64,000 bases of DNA from CAJBNH01 sp964447285 (GTDB taxonomy: Bacteria > Myxococcota_A > UBA9042): positions 1 to 64,000 of the forward strand of contig CAYURO010000024.1 of NCBI GenBank assembly GCA_964447285.1, in the 5' to 3' direction. Position 1 is the stretch's first letter. Every line of letters starts with the position of its first letter. The translations under genes and the position numbers were made by a program. Positions 1-10,133 of this stretch are shown piece after piece. Below the pieces are notes generated by a model, which ran no database searches, was not told the origin of the DNA, and saw nothing but the letters and a program-made list of their open reading frames with translations.

Positions 1-2274
<2,274 letters not shown>

Positions 2275-2398
2275 CGTCTCCTGAACAGTCGGCACATCGC
2301 CCGACAGCTAAGCGCTGGCGATTGCGGCGTGGAGGCTGGCCACTTGGCGTTTTTCCGGGCCCCGAGGGAAGGCTGTCCGAAGGTGGACAGGGCGGGGT

Positions 2399-2427
2399 TT
2401 GTAACTCAAGGAAGCCCTTTGCGTCAA
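2399..2427 (-). promoter_or_regulatory. Candidate sigma70-type promoter of hppA
   Basis: On the minus strand TTGACG (2427-2422) is followed after 17 bases by TTACAA (2404-2399). The predicted start site is about 120 nt upstream of the hppA ATG. This is a consensus match only. A perfect 7-bp inverted repeat (GCGGGTT/AACCCGC) sits just upstream near 2448-2462, between this promoter and the end of the NrfD-type gene. Confidence 0.45.
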
Positions 2428-2471
2428 CGAAAGTCACCTGTCCGACGCGGGTTCAACCCGCCCGAGGGCGT

Positions 2472-3419
2472 TCAGGCCTGTCCGGCCAGCACGAGCAGCC
2501 AGCGCAGGGAGAGCCCTCCGACCAGCAGAAGCACCGGCGCAATCAGGGTCGGGCGAAGGCGTCGCGCGCCCTCGACCGTCTCGAGCGCAAACGGCACCAA
2601 CAGGCCCGCCAGCACCACCAGCGCCCAGAACGCGCCCGTGAAACGTCCGCCCAGGAATAGCTCAGCCGCCTCGCGTGAGGTTGCCCCGGAGGTCGACAGG
2701 CCCAGCAGATACAGCAGCAGCAAGGCCAGCTCGACGCCGATCGCCACCATGTCCCAGCGCCGCAGGGCTGCGTGCTCGTCGTGACCCAGTCGCATCAGCA
2801 TCATCAGCGCGGCGCCGGTCGAGAGGCCTGAGACCAGGAACAGCGGCGGCAGGATCGCAGAGCTCCACACGGCGCGGGCGCCCATCGCCCCCAGCAGCAC
2901 GCCGGTGTAGACGCCGAGCGCGAGGCCCAGACCCAGCTGGGTCGCCAGCAAGCCGTGGTCATGCGCCTGTGCATAGCGGCGACCCCACGTCACCAGCCGT
3001 CCCAGCCGTGTCCATCGCAAGGGTGCCCACGTCGTCACCGCCTTGGTCTCGGGACCCGTCAGCGCGGCCACACCGACCAACAGTGTCACCGGGTAGATGG
3101 CCAGCAGGATCCAGGAGCCCCACGACATGGGTGAGGTCAGCTGGATCGTCATGTAGAAGCGCGGGACGTGCAGGGGGTTGGCCAGGTCCAGCAGCAGCGC
3201 GAGCATGCCCAGCGACAGCGCCACGGGGGCGGCGAACGGCAGCCAGCGCAGGGCGCGCGAACGCTGAGTCGCGGGGATGCGACGGAACAGCAGCGACGTC
3301 CACACCATCACGCCAGCGGCCAGGCCCCCCAGGAACAGGTAGACGGGGATCTCCCACCCCCAGATATGCAGGCTCGGGTCGATCAGGTGGCTGTGGCGCT
3401 GCAGGTCGATCTCGGTCAT
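2472..3419 (-). CDS. NrfD/PsrC-type membrane subunit of a molybdopterin oxidoreductase
   Basis: Membrane anchor (315 aa) that exchanges electrons with the quinone pool for the Mo-enzyme encoded upstream. The protein starts MTEIDLQRHSHLI and has about eight or nine hydrophobic helices. The opening pattern (WGWEIPVYLFLGGLAAG) is typical of NrfD/PsrC proteins. The ATG at 3419 is preferred over an upstream start at 3491, because the upstream extension is Arg-rich and overlaps the end of the preceding gene. It lies 31 nt behind the YeeE-rhodanese gene and is the last gene of the operon. Together with the catalytic and iron-sulfur subunits it completes a PsrABC/PhsABC-like complex, although two transport genes are inserted before it. 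Confidence 0.9.
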   Translation of the reverse strand: MTEIDLQRHSHLIDPSLHIWGWEIPVYLFLGGLAAGVMVWTSLLFRRIPATQRSRALRWLPFAAPVALSLGMLALLLDLANPLHVPRFYMTIQLTSPMSWGSWILLAIYPVTLLVGVAALTGPETKAVTTWAPLRWTRLGRLVTWGRRYAQAHDHGLLATQLGLGLALGVYTGVLLGAMGARAVWSSAILPPLFLVSGLSTGAALMMLMRLGHDEHAALRRWDMVAIGVELALLLLYLLGLSTSGATSREAAELFLGGRFTGAFWALVVLAGLLVPFALETVEGARRLRPTLIAPVLLLVGGLSLRWLLVLAGQA

Positions 3420-3450
3420 TGCGAACCTCCCGGAGTATCGGATCGGCGCA

Positions 3451-4677
3451 CTAGCTGCATCCGCCCTTCTTCTTCTTCTTCGGCGCGGCACCGCCGGGCG
3501 ATCCCGAGGCGGCGGGCGGAGGCGCGGGCTTGGCTCCCGTGACGGCAGAGTTGACCGCCACTTGGAACTTCCACGCCTCCAAGGCCTTGGCGTCGGTCAC
3601 GGCAGGCGCGGCTGGCGGCTTGTCCAGCGCGAATGCCTTCCATGCCGGGAAGCCGCCTTGCAACAGCCAGACGCGACCGGGGAAGGCGAGGGCGGCGGCG
3701 GGAGCCTTCTTCAGCGCATCGCCCGCCACCAGCACCAGATCGCGGTCGGCGGGCGCGGTGGCCAGGCCCAGCTTGTCCAACGTGGCCAGCGGCGTGCACT
3801 CGCTGCCCGGCACCCGCAAGTCCGCACAGGGCTTGGCATCGCGGAGGTCGAGGACCCGCACCTGCCAGGGCTGGTCCAAAAGGCGTTGCGCCAAGGTCGG
3901 AGCGGCGATCCAGGCGACGCGAGCGCGGGAGGTCGAGGCGGGCGGCGTCCCCGGCAGGGCCAGCGTGCCCAGACCCAGGATCGCCAAGCCCAAAAGGATG
4001 GCGAACACCACACGGCGCGGGCGGAGTGCGTCGCGGACGGTCGGGGCTGTTGCGGCGGGATCTGCGGCGTCAGCGGCCGGTTGCTTGCGGGCGAGCATGG
4101 CTTCGACCTTGTCCGCGCCGATGAACAGCGACAGCGCCATGACCGTGACGCCGGCCGCCAGCACAGCCTGCGGAACGCCCAACAGGTCGTGCAGGAACAC
4201 CTGGCCCAGCGCGCCGCTCATGTGGAAGTCGTGGACCCATGGGAAGACCCAGTCGAACACCAACGTGCCGACCATCACGCCGCCAAACGCCACCATGCCG
4301 TCGACGTTGCCCGAGGCGGCGGCCACCAGCGACGTGCCGGGGCAGTAGCCGGACACGATGAAGCCGGCACCCAGCAGCAGTCCACCGACGAGCATGGGCC
4401 ACACGAAGGTCTCGCTGGCCCCCGATTCCTGGATCGCCTTCAGGTCGGCCAGACCCAGCCCGGAGAAGAGGGCGAGGCCGACCGTCGTTGTCACGATCGC
4501 GCCGAACATCACCTTGAACACGGTCATGTCGTAGAAATAGAATTGGGCGGCGAGCTTGGTTGAGCGGCCGAAGCCCGCGCGCTCCAACACGAAACCGAAG
4601 CCGAAGCCCAGCAGTACCGCGACGATGAGGCCGAATTCGCGGTGCTCAGCGACCAAGGAAGTCAGGGGGAAGATCAT
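3451..4677 (-). CDS. YeeE/YedE sulfur-transport protein fused to a cysteine-less rhodanese-like domain
   Basis: 408 aa. The N-terminal half (about residues 1-210) is a YeeE/YedE (TsuA-like) membrane domain with the family motif SGYCPGTS, whose Cys is expected to handle thiosulfate or sulfane sulfur. After one more helix (near 240-260) comes a rhodanese-like domain ending in the usual LLQGGFPAWK. The loop that normally carries the catalytic Cys reads VLVAGDALKK, so sulfurtransferase activity is unlikely. The C-terminus is KKKKKGGCS. Two ATGs are possible. The one at 4677 lies 7 nt from AGGAGG, whereas the one at 4683 is only 1 nt away, so 4677 is chosen. It sits 11 nt behind the partner YeeE gene; the two halves probably form one transport unit. 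Confidence 0.85.
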   Translation of the reverse strand: MIFPLTSLVAEHREFGLIVAVLLGFGFGFVLERAGFGRSTKLAAQFYFYDMTVFKVMFGAIVTTTVGLALFSGLGLADLKAIQESGASETFVWPMLVGGLLLGAGFIVSGYCPGTSLVAAASGNVDGMVAFGGVMVGTLVFDWVFPWVHDFHMSGALGQVFLHDLLGVPQAVLAAGVTVMALSLFIGADKVEAMLARKQPAADAADPAATAPTVRDALRPRRVVFAILLGLAILGLGTLALPGTPPASTSRARVAWIAAPTLAQRLLDQPWQVRVLDLRDAKPCADLRVPGSECTPLATLDKLGLATAPADRDLVLVAGDALKKAPAAALAFPGRVWLLQGGFPAWKAFALDKPPAAPAVTDAKALEAWKFQVAVNSAVTGAKPAPPPAASGSPGGAAPKKKKKGGCS

Positions 4678-4688
4678 GGCCATGCCTC

Positions 4689-5213
4689 CTAGCGCCACTG
4701 CCGACGGACGAACCACGCAAGCGCGTAGCCTCCACCGAACACGGCCATCATGAAGATCCAGGACCCGGCAGACAGCAGCGAGCCGCCGCTCAACGCCTGA
4801 CCCGACGTGCACCCGCGGGCGAACCTGGCCGCGACGCCCATCAGCACGCCGCCCGCCACCGCCAGCAGCAGACGCGACGCGATCGAGATGTGCGGTCCCC
4901 GGACAACGCCCAGCTGCAGCCGCCCGGCGCTATACGAGGCAACCAGGCCGCCCAGCAGCGCGCCCAGCACCTCGAACACCAGCCAGTCGTCCAGTGGATT
5001 CGCGCCCTTGTCCGTCAGCTCGGCCATCATCGGCACCTTGGCTGCGTGCTCGGGAGCGACCGCCGCAACACCGGTGACGCCGATACGGTGCACCGCGCCC
5101 GAGGCGCCCAGGCCGTTGCCCATGATCAGGAAGGTGGACAACAGCACAAGACCGAGAGCGACCCCGGCGACATAGGGATTCCAGAAGGGAGTTTCAGGGG
5201 TTGCGGCTTGCAC
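4689..5213 (-). CDS. YeeE/YedE family sulfur-transport protein
   Basis: 174 aa membrane protein with the YeeE/YedE signature ARGCTSGQALSGGS near residue 135, which carries the conserved Cys of this family. About four hydrophobic segments are visible. Split YeeE/YedE pairs are common, and the next gene encodes the other half. The start is a GTG at 5213 with AGGAGG 7 nt upstream; no better ATG exists. It is 10 nt behind the ferredoxin-type subunit. Members of this family import thiosulfate or move sulfane sulfur, and the location between subunits of a sulfur-type reductase makes that role likely here. The exact substrate is not shown. Confidence 0.87.
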   Translation of the reverse strand: MQAATPETPFWNPYVAGVALGLVLLSTFLIMGNGLGASGAVHRIGVTGVAAVAPEHAAKVPMMAELTDKGANPLDDWLVFEVLGALLGGLVASYSAGRLQLGVVRGPHISIASRLLLAVAGGVLMGVAARFARGCTSGQALSGGSLLSAGSWIFMMAVFGGGYALAWFVRRQWR

Positions 5214-5223
5214 GGCGCACCTC

Positions 5224-5766
5224 CTAGGTCAGGTAGTAGACGTGGGGGTCAAGGCCCAATTCAGGCTTGACCACGTGATGTTTGCGGCGGCGCAGCAACT
5301 GCGAGACCAGGCTGTCGGGGTCGCCCAGGTCGCCGAAGGTGATGGCGCCGGTCGGGCACACTTCGCCGCACGCCGGCTGGTGGCCCCGTTCGAGGCGGTG
5401 GTGGCAGAAGGTGCACTTGTCGACGTGACCCTCGGGGTGCACATAACGTGCGCCATACGGGCAAGCCGCGATGCACGCCTTGCAGCCGGTGCACTTGGCG
5501 GGATCCACGGCGACCAGCCCGCCCTTGCGCGTGTGGCTGGCGCCCGTCGGGCAGTTCGAGACGCAGGGAGCATCGGTGCAGTGGTTGCAGCGCTCGGACC
5601 GGATCTGTTGCGAGAGGTGCGGAAACGTGCCGCGCGTCTCGGTGACGATCCAGTTGCGAAAGCCGCCCGGCGGCACGCGGTTCTCGGCCTTGCACGCGAG
5701 CACGCAGGCGTTGCAGCCCACGCATCGGACGGTGTCGACGACCATGGCGTAGCGGATCTGGTTCAT
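5224..5766 (-). CDS. Four-cluster [4Fe-4S] ferredoxin-type electron-transfer subunit (PsrB/PhsB/NrfC-like)
   Basis: 180 aa, with sixteen cysteines arranged as four ferredoxin motifs (CVGCNACVLAC near residue 15, CNHCTDAPC, CTGCKACIAAC, CTFC...CGEVC). It carries electrons between the NrfD-type membrane subunit and the molybdenum subunit. No signal peptide of its own is visible; such subunits are usually exported together with the Tat-targeted catalytic partner. The ATG at 5766 overlaps the stop of the catalytic gene by 4 nt, so the two are translationally coupled. The family (DmsB/PsrB/TtrB/NrfC) is certain, and the substrate is set by the catalytic subunit. Confidence 0.94.
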   Translation of the reverse strand: MNQIRYAMVVDTVRCVGCNACVLACKAENRVPPGGFRNWIVTETRGTFPHLSQQIRSERCNHCTDAPCVSNCPTGASHTRKGGLVAVDPAKCTGCKACIAACPYGARYVHPEGHVDKCTFCHHRLERGHQPACGEVCPTGAITFGDLGDPDSLVSQLLRRRKHHVVKPELGLDPHVYYLT

Positions 5767-7985
5767 GCGACCCCCGGACGCTCGAGGCGGACGAAGTTCA
5801 CGCTCATGCCCGTACCGCCCATGATCGGGTCGATGGCGACGCGCGTGGTCAGGTGGCTGTCAGAGGCGCCCTTGCCGCGCGCGAACTTCAGGCCCTTGGC
5901 GGTGTGCCCGAAGCCGTGTTGCAGATAGACCGCATCTCCGCGGATGCGCTCGGTGATTTTGACGGCCACCGGCGACGACTTGATGCCGTCCTGGTTGATC
6001 AGCACGACGTACTCGCCCTGCAGCAGCGGTTCCGACTCGAAGCCGGGCAGGGTCTTGGCCACGGCGGCGTTCAACCACACCTGGTTTTCGGCCTGGATCT
6101 CCGTCAGCTCGCGGTTGTTGGTGGTGCGGCCGAACGTGTGCACGGGCGACCGACCGGTCAGCAGGCGAAAGCTGCCGGCGGGCGGTTCATCGGGCGGGGT
6201 GAACTCGGGCAAGGCATGGAAGCCATGGGACTTCAGGGTCTCGCTCGCCAGCTCGATCTTGCCGCTGGGCGTGTCGAAGCTCGGGGCCAGTCCGTCTTCT
6301 TCGCAAGACGGCCGCAGCTTGCCGACCGCCACGCCTGACTTGCGGACGAGCGCGGGGTCCATGCCCGACGCCACCAGCCGCGCGTCGACCACCTCTGCGC
6401 CGGTCTGCCAGGGAAAGTAGGCGTCGAGCTTCAGCTTCTTGCCCAGCTCTTTGGCGATCCACCAGCCCGGCTTCGAGTCGTACTTGGGTTCGACCACCTT
6501 CTGCCGCAGGGCCACGAACGGCGGATTCCACGCCGGCGCCCACAGGTCGTCGTCGCGCTCAAGGTACGTGCATTCGGGCAGCACCACGTCGGCGTACCCC
6601 GCGATCTCGGCCGGCAGCACGTCGACCACCGCCATGAAGTCCAACGCCTGGATCTTCTGCTCGGTCTGCCGCCAGTCGGGCAAGGCCTGGATCAGGTTGG
6701 TGCCGTAGACCAGCCACGCGTGGATGCCGTCGAGCTTGTCGGGACCCACCGTGGCGTTGCACACGCCCGAAGCCAACACCTCGTCGGCCAGCGGGTACTT
6801 GCCCTCGGGCTTGTCGCGCAGCGCGGTGTGCTCGGGGTACTTGGGGTACGGGTACTTGGCGACATCGACCTGGCCCGGACTCAAGAAGCCGCCGCGCCGC
6901 CCCCAATTGCCCAGCAGCGCGGCCAGGATCGCCATCGCGCGGGCCCGCTGCGTGTCGTCGCCGTACCACGTCGCGCGTCGACCGGGGTGGACCAACGACG
7001 CAGGCTTGAAGCCGGCGATGAAGCGAGCGGTCTCGCGGATCAGCTCGGGGCGGATGCCGGTGTGCGGATAGGCCCACTCGGGGGTCTTGTCGGCGACGTG
7101 GGCGGCCAGCGCGTCGAACCCGACGGCGTACTTGGTCAAGTAATCGGCGTCGTACAGCTTTTCGGTGACGATGACGTGCATCCACGCGAGCAGCAGCGCG
7201 ATGTCGGTTCCCGGCTTGATCGGCAGCCAATACTTGGCCTTGCCCGCTGCCACCGAGAAGCGCGGGTCGACGACGACCAACTGGGCGCCGCGGTCCAGGG
7301 CTTCGGCAAAGTCCTGTACCTGCGTGTTGTGCATGTTCTCGCCCAAGTGGCTGCCGATCAGGGTGATGCAGCGGGCGTTGGCGATGTCGACGGGCTCGGG
7401 CGACCCGAGGATGGTGCCGAAGGTCAGGTTGTAGCCGACCTCGCGCGGGCCGCGGCACTGCGCGTACGACGGCGCCGTGATGTGGTGCGAGCCAAACGCC
7501 TTCAACAGGTGGCTGAACCACGAACCGCCATAGCCGTGCGAGAACAGGGCAACCGCCTCGGGTCCGTACTTGGCCCTGACCTGCTCCATGCCCTGCGCGA
7601 TGCGGCCGAGCGCGTCGTCCCACGAGACGGGCGCGAACATGTCCTCGCCGCGCTTCTTCATGCGGACCAGCGGCTGCCTGAGCCGATCGGGGTCGTTCAG
7701 TGCGCCGGTGCCGCCAACGCCGCGCGGGCACAGGCGGCCGCGGGACAGCGGGTGCGCGGGGTTGCCCTCGAGCTTGGTGACCTCGTCGCCGCGCACGTGG
7801 GCCAGCACGCCGCACTTCCAGAAACACAGCTCGCAGAACGTGGGCACGATGCGGTCGCCCTGCGTGTGCGGGTTGGGAACCTGCGGCGCCGCGTAACCCC
7901 ACCAGTCGGTGGTCAGGCCGGAGGCGGCCGCGACACCCGTGCCGGCGGCGCCGATCTGGAGGAAGCGTCTGCGTGTCACGGACAT
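5763..7985 (-). CDS. Molybdopterin-bisMGD oxidoreductase, polysulfide/thiosulfate reductase-like catalytic subunit
   Basis: 740 aa. The N-terminus has a twin-arginine signal (SVTRRRFLQIGAAG), so the enzyme is expected in the periplasm. C51, C54, C58 and C86 form the [4Fe-4S] site. C177, in the motif YAQCRGPREVG, lies where the Mo-ligating Cys of PsrA/PhsA enzymes is found. The length also fits PsrA/PhsA. The ATG at 7985 has GAGGTG upstream and places the Tat motif at the very N-terminus; a longer frame reaches back to 8105 but would bury it. The gene is 40 nt after the ArsR regulator. YeeE transporters and an NrfD subunit in the same operon favour a sulfur substrate, but tetrathionate, arsenate or another oxyanion cannot be excluded by reading alone. 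Confidence 0.92.
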   Translation of the reverse strand: MSVTRRRFLQIGAAGTGVAAASGLTTDWWGYAAPQVPNPHTQGDRIVPTFCELCFWKCGVLAHVRGDEVTKLEGNPAHPLSRGRLCPRGVGGTGALNDPDRLRQPLVRMKKRGEDMFAPVSWDDALGRIAQGMEQVRAKYGPEAVALFSHGYGGSWFSHLLKAFGSHHITAPSYAQCRGPREVGYNLTFGTILGSPEPVDIANARCITLIGSHLGENMHNTQVQDFAEALDRGAQLVVVDPRFSVAAGKAKYWLPIKPGTDIALLLAWMHVIVTEKLYDADYLTKYAVGFDALAAHVADKTPEWAYPHTGIRPELIRETARFIAGFKPASLVHPGRRATWYGDDTQRARAMAILAALLGNWGRRGGFLSPGQVDVAKYPYPKYPEHTALRDKPEGKYPLADEVLASGVCNATVGPDKLDGIHAWLVYGTNLIQALPDWRQTEQKIQALDFMAVVDVLPAEIAGYADVVLPECTYLERDDDLWAPAWNPPFVALRQKVVEPKYDSKPGWWIAKELGKKLKLDAYFPWQTGAEVVDARLVASGMDPALVRKSGVAVGKLRPSCEEDGLAPSFDTPSGKIELASETLKSHGFHALPEFTPPDEPPAGSFRLLTGRSPVHTFGRTTNNRELTEIQAENQVWLNAAVAKTLPGFESEPLLQGEYVVLINQDGIKSSPVAVKITERIRGDAVYLQHGFGHTAKGLKFARGKGASDSHLTTRVAIDPIMGGTGMSVNFVRLERPGVA

Positions 7986-8025
7986 GGCGTTGCACCTCGT
8001 ACGGTCGGAGACGTCGTCGGGGGGC

Positions 8026-8355
8026 TCAGCGAATCGAGCACCCGTCCAAGCAAGAAACAAGCGACTGCAGCTGGGGCTCGGCCAGCTCATAGAACGCAAA
8101 ACCATCGCGTCGCACCGCCCGAACCAAGCGGCGCATGCGAAGAATTCTCAAGTGTTGCGAGACAAGCGCCTGCTCGACGCCAAGCCGGTCGGCCATGGCG
8201 TTGACGTGCAGCGGGCCACTGCAAAGCAGCGCGACGATGCGGATGCGCAGCGGATGGGCGACGGCCTTCAACAGGTCGGCCAAGTGCTCAGCCCGAGGCG
8301 GATCGGCCGCGACCGATGCGGGGGACGCTTGAGAAGTGGTGTTCGTGCTGGACAC
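8026..8355 (-). CDS. ArsR-family winged-helix regulator, candidate sulfur/thiol sensor
   Basis: 109 aa DNA-binding regulator. The ArsR fold is clear: HPLRIRIVALL helix, recognition helix VEQALVSQHLRILR and wing RRDGFAFYEL. Three cysteines (C45 in the second helix; C102 and C106 in the last helix) could form a redox or persulfide switch as in BigR/SqrR. However, they do not align exactly with the BigR pair (C45 is offset by about one helical turn), so sensing is inference. An in-frame GTG lies upstream at 8451, but the likely promoter sits just upstream of and overlapping that codon, which would put it at or above the start of the mRNA. The GTG at 8355 with GGAG 5 nt upstream is preferred and gives the usual family length. 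It is the first gene of the sulfur operon and probably represses it. Confidence 0.85.
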   Translation of the reverse strand: MSSTNTTSQASPASVAADPPRAEHLADLLKAVAHPLRIRIVALLCSGPLHVNAMADRLGVEQALVSQHLRILRMRRLVRAVRRDGFAFYELAEPQLQSLVSCLDGCSIR

Positions 8356-8427
8356 GACGACTCCGGAATTGGGCTGGGGCGAAGGGGCGGAAGCGTGGGG
8401 CAGCGGGGGGAGAATCGCGACCTGCGC

Positions 8428-8447
8428 ATATGGCAAGTCCGCTATAT
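8428..8447. promoter_or_regulatory. Candidate ArsR operator (inverted repeat over the -10 box)
   Basis: An imperfect dyad ATATgGC-n6-GCtATAT stands out as an A/T-rich patch in GC-rich surroundings. It covers the -10 element and start site of the promoter assigned to the regulator gene. That is where an autorepressing ArsR protein would bind. Based on symmetry and position only. Confidence 0.45.
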
Positions 8448-8470
8448 CCACCCACCGGGAAGCGGGTCAA
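8441..8470 (-). promoter_or_regulatory. Candidate sigma70-type promoter of the sulfur operon
   Basis: On the minus strand TTGACC (8470-8465) is followed after 18 bases by TATAGC (8446-8441). Transcription would start near 8434, leaving an untranslated leader of about 80 nt before the GTG at 8355. Confidence 0.5.
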
Positions 8471-8725
8471 GCGCGGACATGCCGAACCTGGTCCGTTTGG
8501 CACATCCAACCACGCTCGAGCACCGTGCTGAGTGGGGAAAAGTCCGCGAAGTGCTTGGAATTGATGAAATTGTCAATGGACTTTTGAGTCCAGTGAAACG
8601 CAAGCGTCGGCCATGATCGTCCCGCAGCCCCACGGAGGCGGGGCGGCCGAGTGGCGTAGAGATTTGCTTGTTATTTCATAATGTTGTGTGAAAAGATGCG
8701 CGGCGATGCGGGAAAGAGGGGCCGC
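8471..8725. other. Intergenic region without a convincing gene
   Basis: Together with the regulator's leader this forms a gap of about 370 bases. It holds a small hairpin (GGACT/AGTCC with a 4-base loop, about 8578-8591) and an A/T-rich patch at about 8661-8697 just downstream of the membrane-protein stop codon. No open frame has a ribosome-binding site or recognisable product. Confidence 0.5.
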
Positions 8726-9808
8726 TCAAACGCCATGTGCGGCGTGTGCGGCAGCCTTGCGCGCCAAGTGGGCCTTGCGCTTCTTCTCGAGCATCGGAGC
8801 GAAGCTGAGCACCAGGATCGCGCACATGATCGACGCTGCGCCGCCCAGCTCGAAGGCGTCCATGGACTTGCCGAAGAAGTACGCGATCAAGCCGGCCGCG
8901 ATAACGCCCGCAAGCACGCTGGAAGCACGATTGACGGGCACGGCGAAGGTGTTCTCGCTTTTGTCGAGCAGTACCAAGCCGCCAAAGATGCCGGTTCCTT
9001 GCGAGCATAGACCGATGGCCATCAGCAGCAGCAGGGTGGGCATCGTCGCGGCGGAAAGATCGAGAAACTGCCCCAACATCGAGAAGCCGTGCTGCAGCTG
9101 TCCGCCAAACTCGCCAGGCATGAACGACAGACCCGCAATCGTCAGCAGAATCATGGGCGTGGCGACCAGCTGCTCTTCCACGAAGTAGCGGACCTGGGCG
9201 CCTTCCTCGTCGGACTTGCCAAAGCGCGTCATCAGGCGCAGGCGGACGAAGTAGGCCGCGATGTACGCGGTGAAGTTGATGGCGGCGATCAGGGGCAGCG
9301 AGATCCGCGCGTCCTTCAAGAACGGGATGATCACGGCCAGCACGCTGAAGCCAAAGCCAACCCACGAGAACCACCGGACCTTGCGGCGGCCCAGCAGGTC
9401 GACCACCGGAGCGACCATCAGCACGCCGCCTCGCATCAGCAGCTGCGCGAAGACAATCGACATGTCGAAGGTGTAGGCCAGCGTTGTGGTGGCGATGATG
9501 GCTGCGGTTCCGATGCCCGACAACAACGTGGCGAGCGACGGCCGCGGCAACATGAACGGCCCCAGCTTGAACCGGTGGGCGTGCTTCCACAGACCGGTCG
9601 CCCACAAGAACACCATCATGCCCAGCGTCGAGGTGGCGATGGTGATCGGCAGCATCGAAGTGCCCGACATCTTGGGGATCGTCGGGGCCAGCAGGCCGCT
9701 GGACAGCGCCTTGGTCATCGCCGCGTAGGGCACGTAGGCGGCGAAGTACCCGAACGCAAACGTCCAGATCGACCAAATTCCGGACTTCTTTTCTGCCGAA
9801 TCCGTCAT
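8726..9808 (-). CDS. Multi-pass inner-membrane protein, possibly DMT/EamA-like transporter
   Basis: 360 aa. I do not recognise a precise family. About ten hydrophobic segments are visible, and a basic C-terminal tail (KKRKAHLARKAAAH) should face the cytoplasm. The two halves look similar in layout, as in drug/metabolite (DMT) transporters, but no diagnostic motif was found. The ATG at 9808 (MTDSAEKKSG) has GAGG 8 nt upstream; a longer frame to 9880 adds an Arg-rich stretch unlike a membrane-protein start. It stands alone, diverging from the peptidase gene. Confidence 0.8.
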   Translation of the reverse strand: MTDSAEKKSGIWSIWTFAFGYFAAYVPYAAMTKALSSGLLAPTIPKMSGTSMLPITIATSTLGMMVFLWATGLWKHAHRFKLGPFMLPRPSLATLLSGIGTAAIIATTTLAYTFDMSIVFAQLLMRGGVLMVAPVVDLLGRRKVRWFSWVGFGFSVLAVIIPFLKDARISLPLIAAINFTAYIAAYFVRLRLMTRFGKSDEEGAQVRYFVEEQLVATPMILLTIAGLSFMPGEFGGQLQHGFSMLGQFLDLSAATMPTLLLLMAIGLCSQGTGIFGGLVLLDKSENTFAVPVNRASSVLAGVIAAGLIAYFFGKSMDAFELGGAASIMCAILVLSFAPMLEKKRKAHLARKAAAHAAHGV

Positions 9809-9868
9809 GGCGTGGGCCTCATGCGGCGTATGACGTCGCAGGCGCCGGGGGGAGGGCGCAACGGTCGA

Positions 9869-9897
9869 TTCTGACCACACTCTTCATGGAGCGTCAA
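9869..9897 (-). promoter_or_regulatory. Candidate promoter of the membrane-protein gene
   Basis: TTGACG (9897-9892, minus strand), a 17-base spacer, then TCAGAA (9874-9869). The start codon is about 60 nt downstream. The remaining divergent gap up to 10133 holds no other feature I can support. Confidence 0.4.
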
Positions 9898-10133
9898 AAC
9901 AATGGTCGTTGCCGTTGCAGCACGCGATTTGCCGCAGTTTGCTCGGTCCCCTTGCCGACGACAGGTCAACGGCCGGGTCTAGGGGCCCGACCAGCGTCCG
10001 TGTATCGTCCGGCCTGAGGGCTGGGCGGGGTCGCAGCGCCCCCGGTTCGACCGAAGTTGCACACGTGCCATTTGCGCCCGACGACGACGTGCGGTACCCG
10101 TCAAGCAGCGTCATCGACGTCACAGGTGCCATC

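Noticed and set aside
9809..10133. Possible signal-peptide start for the LysM/M15 protein upstream of 10134
   Set aside because: The upstream in-frame sequence has no hydrophobic core or ribosome site, so the protein is annotated without a signal.
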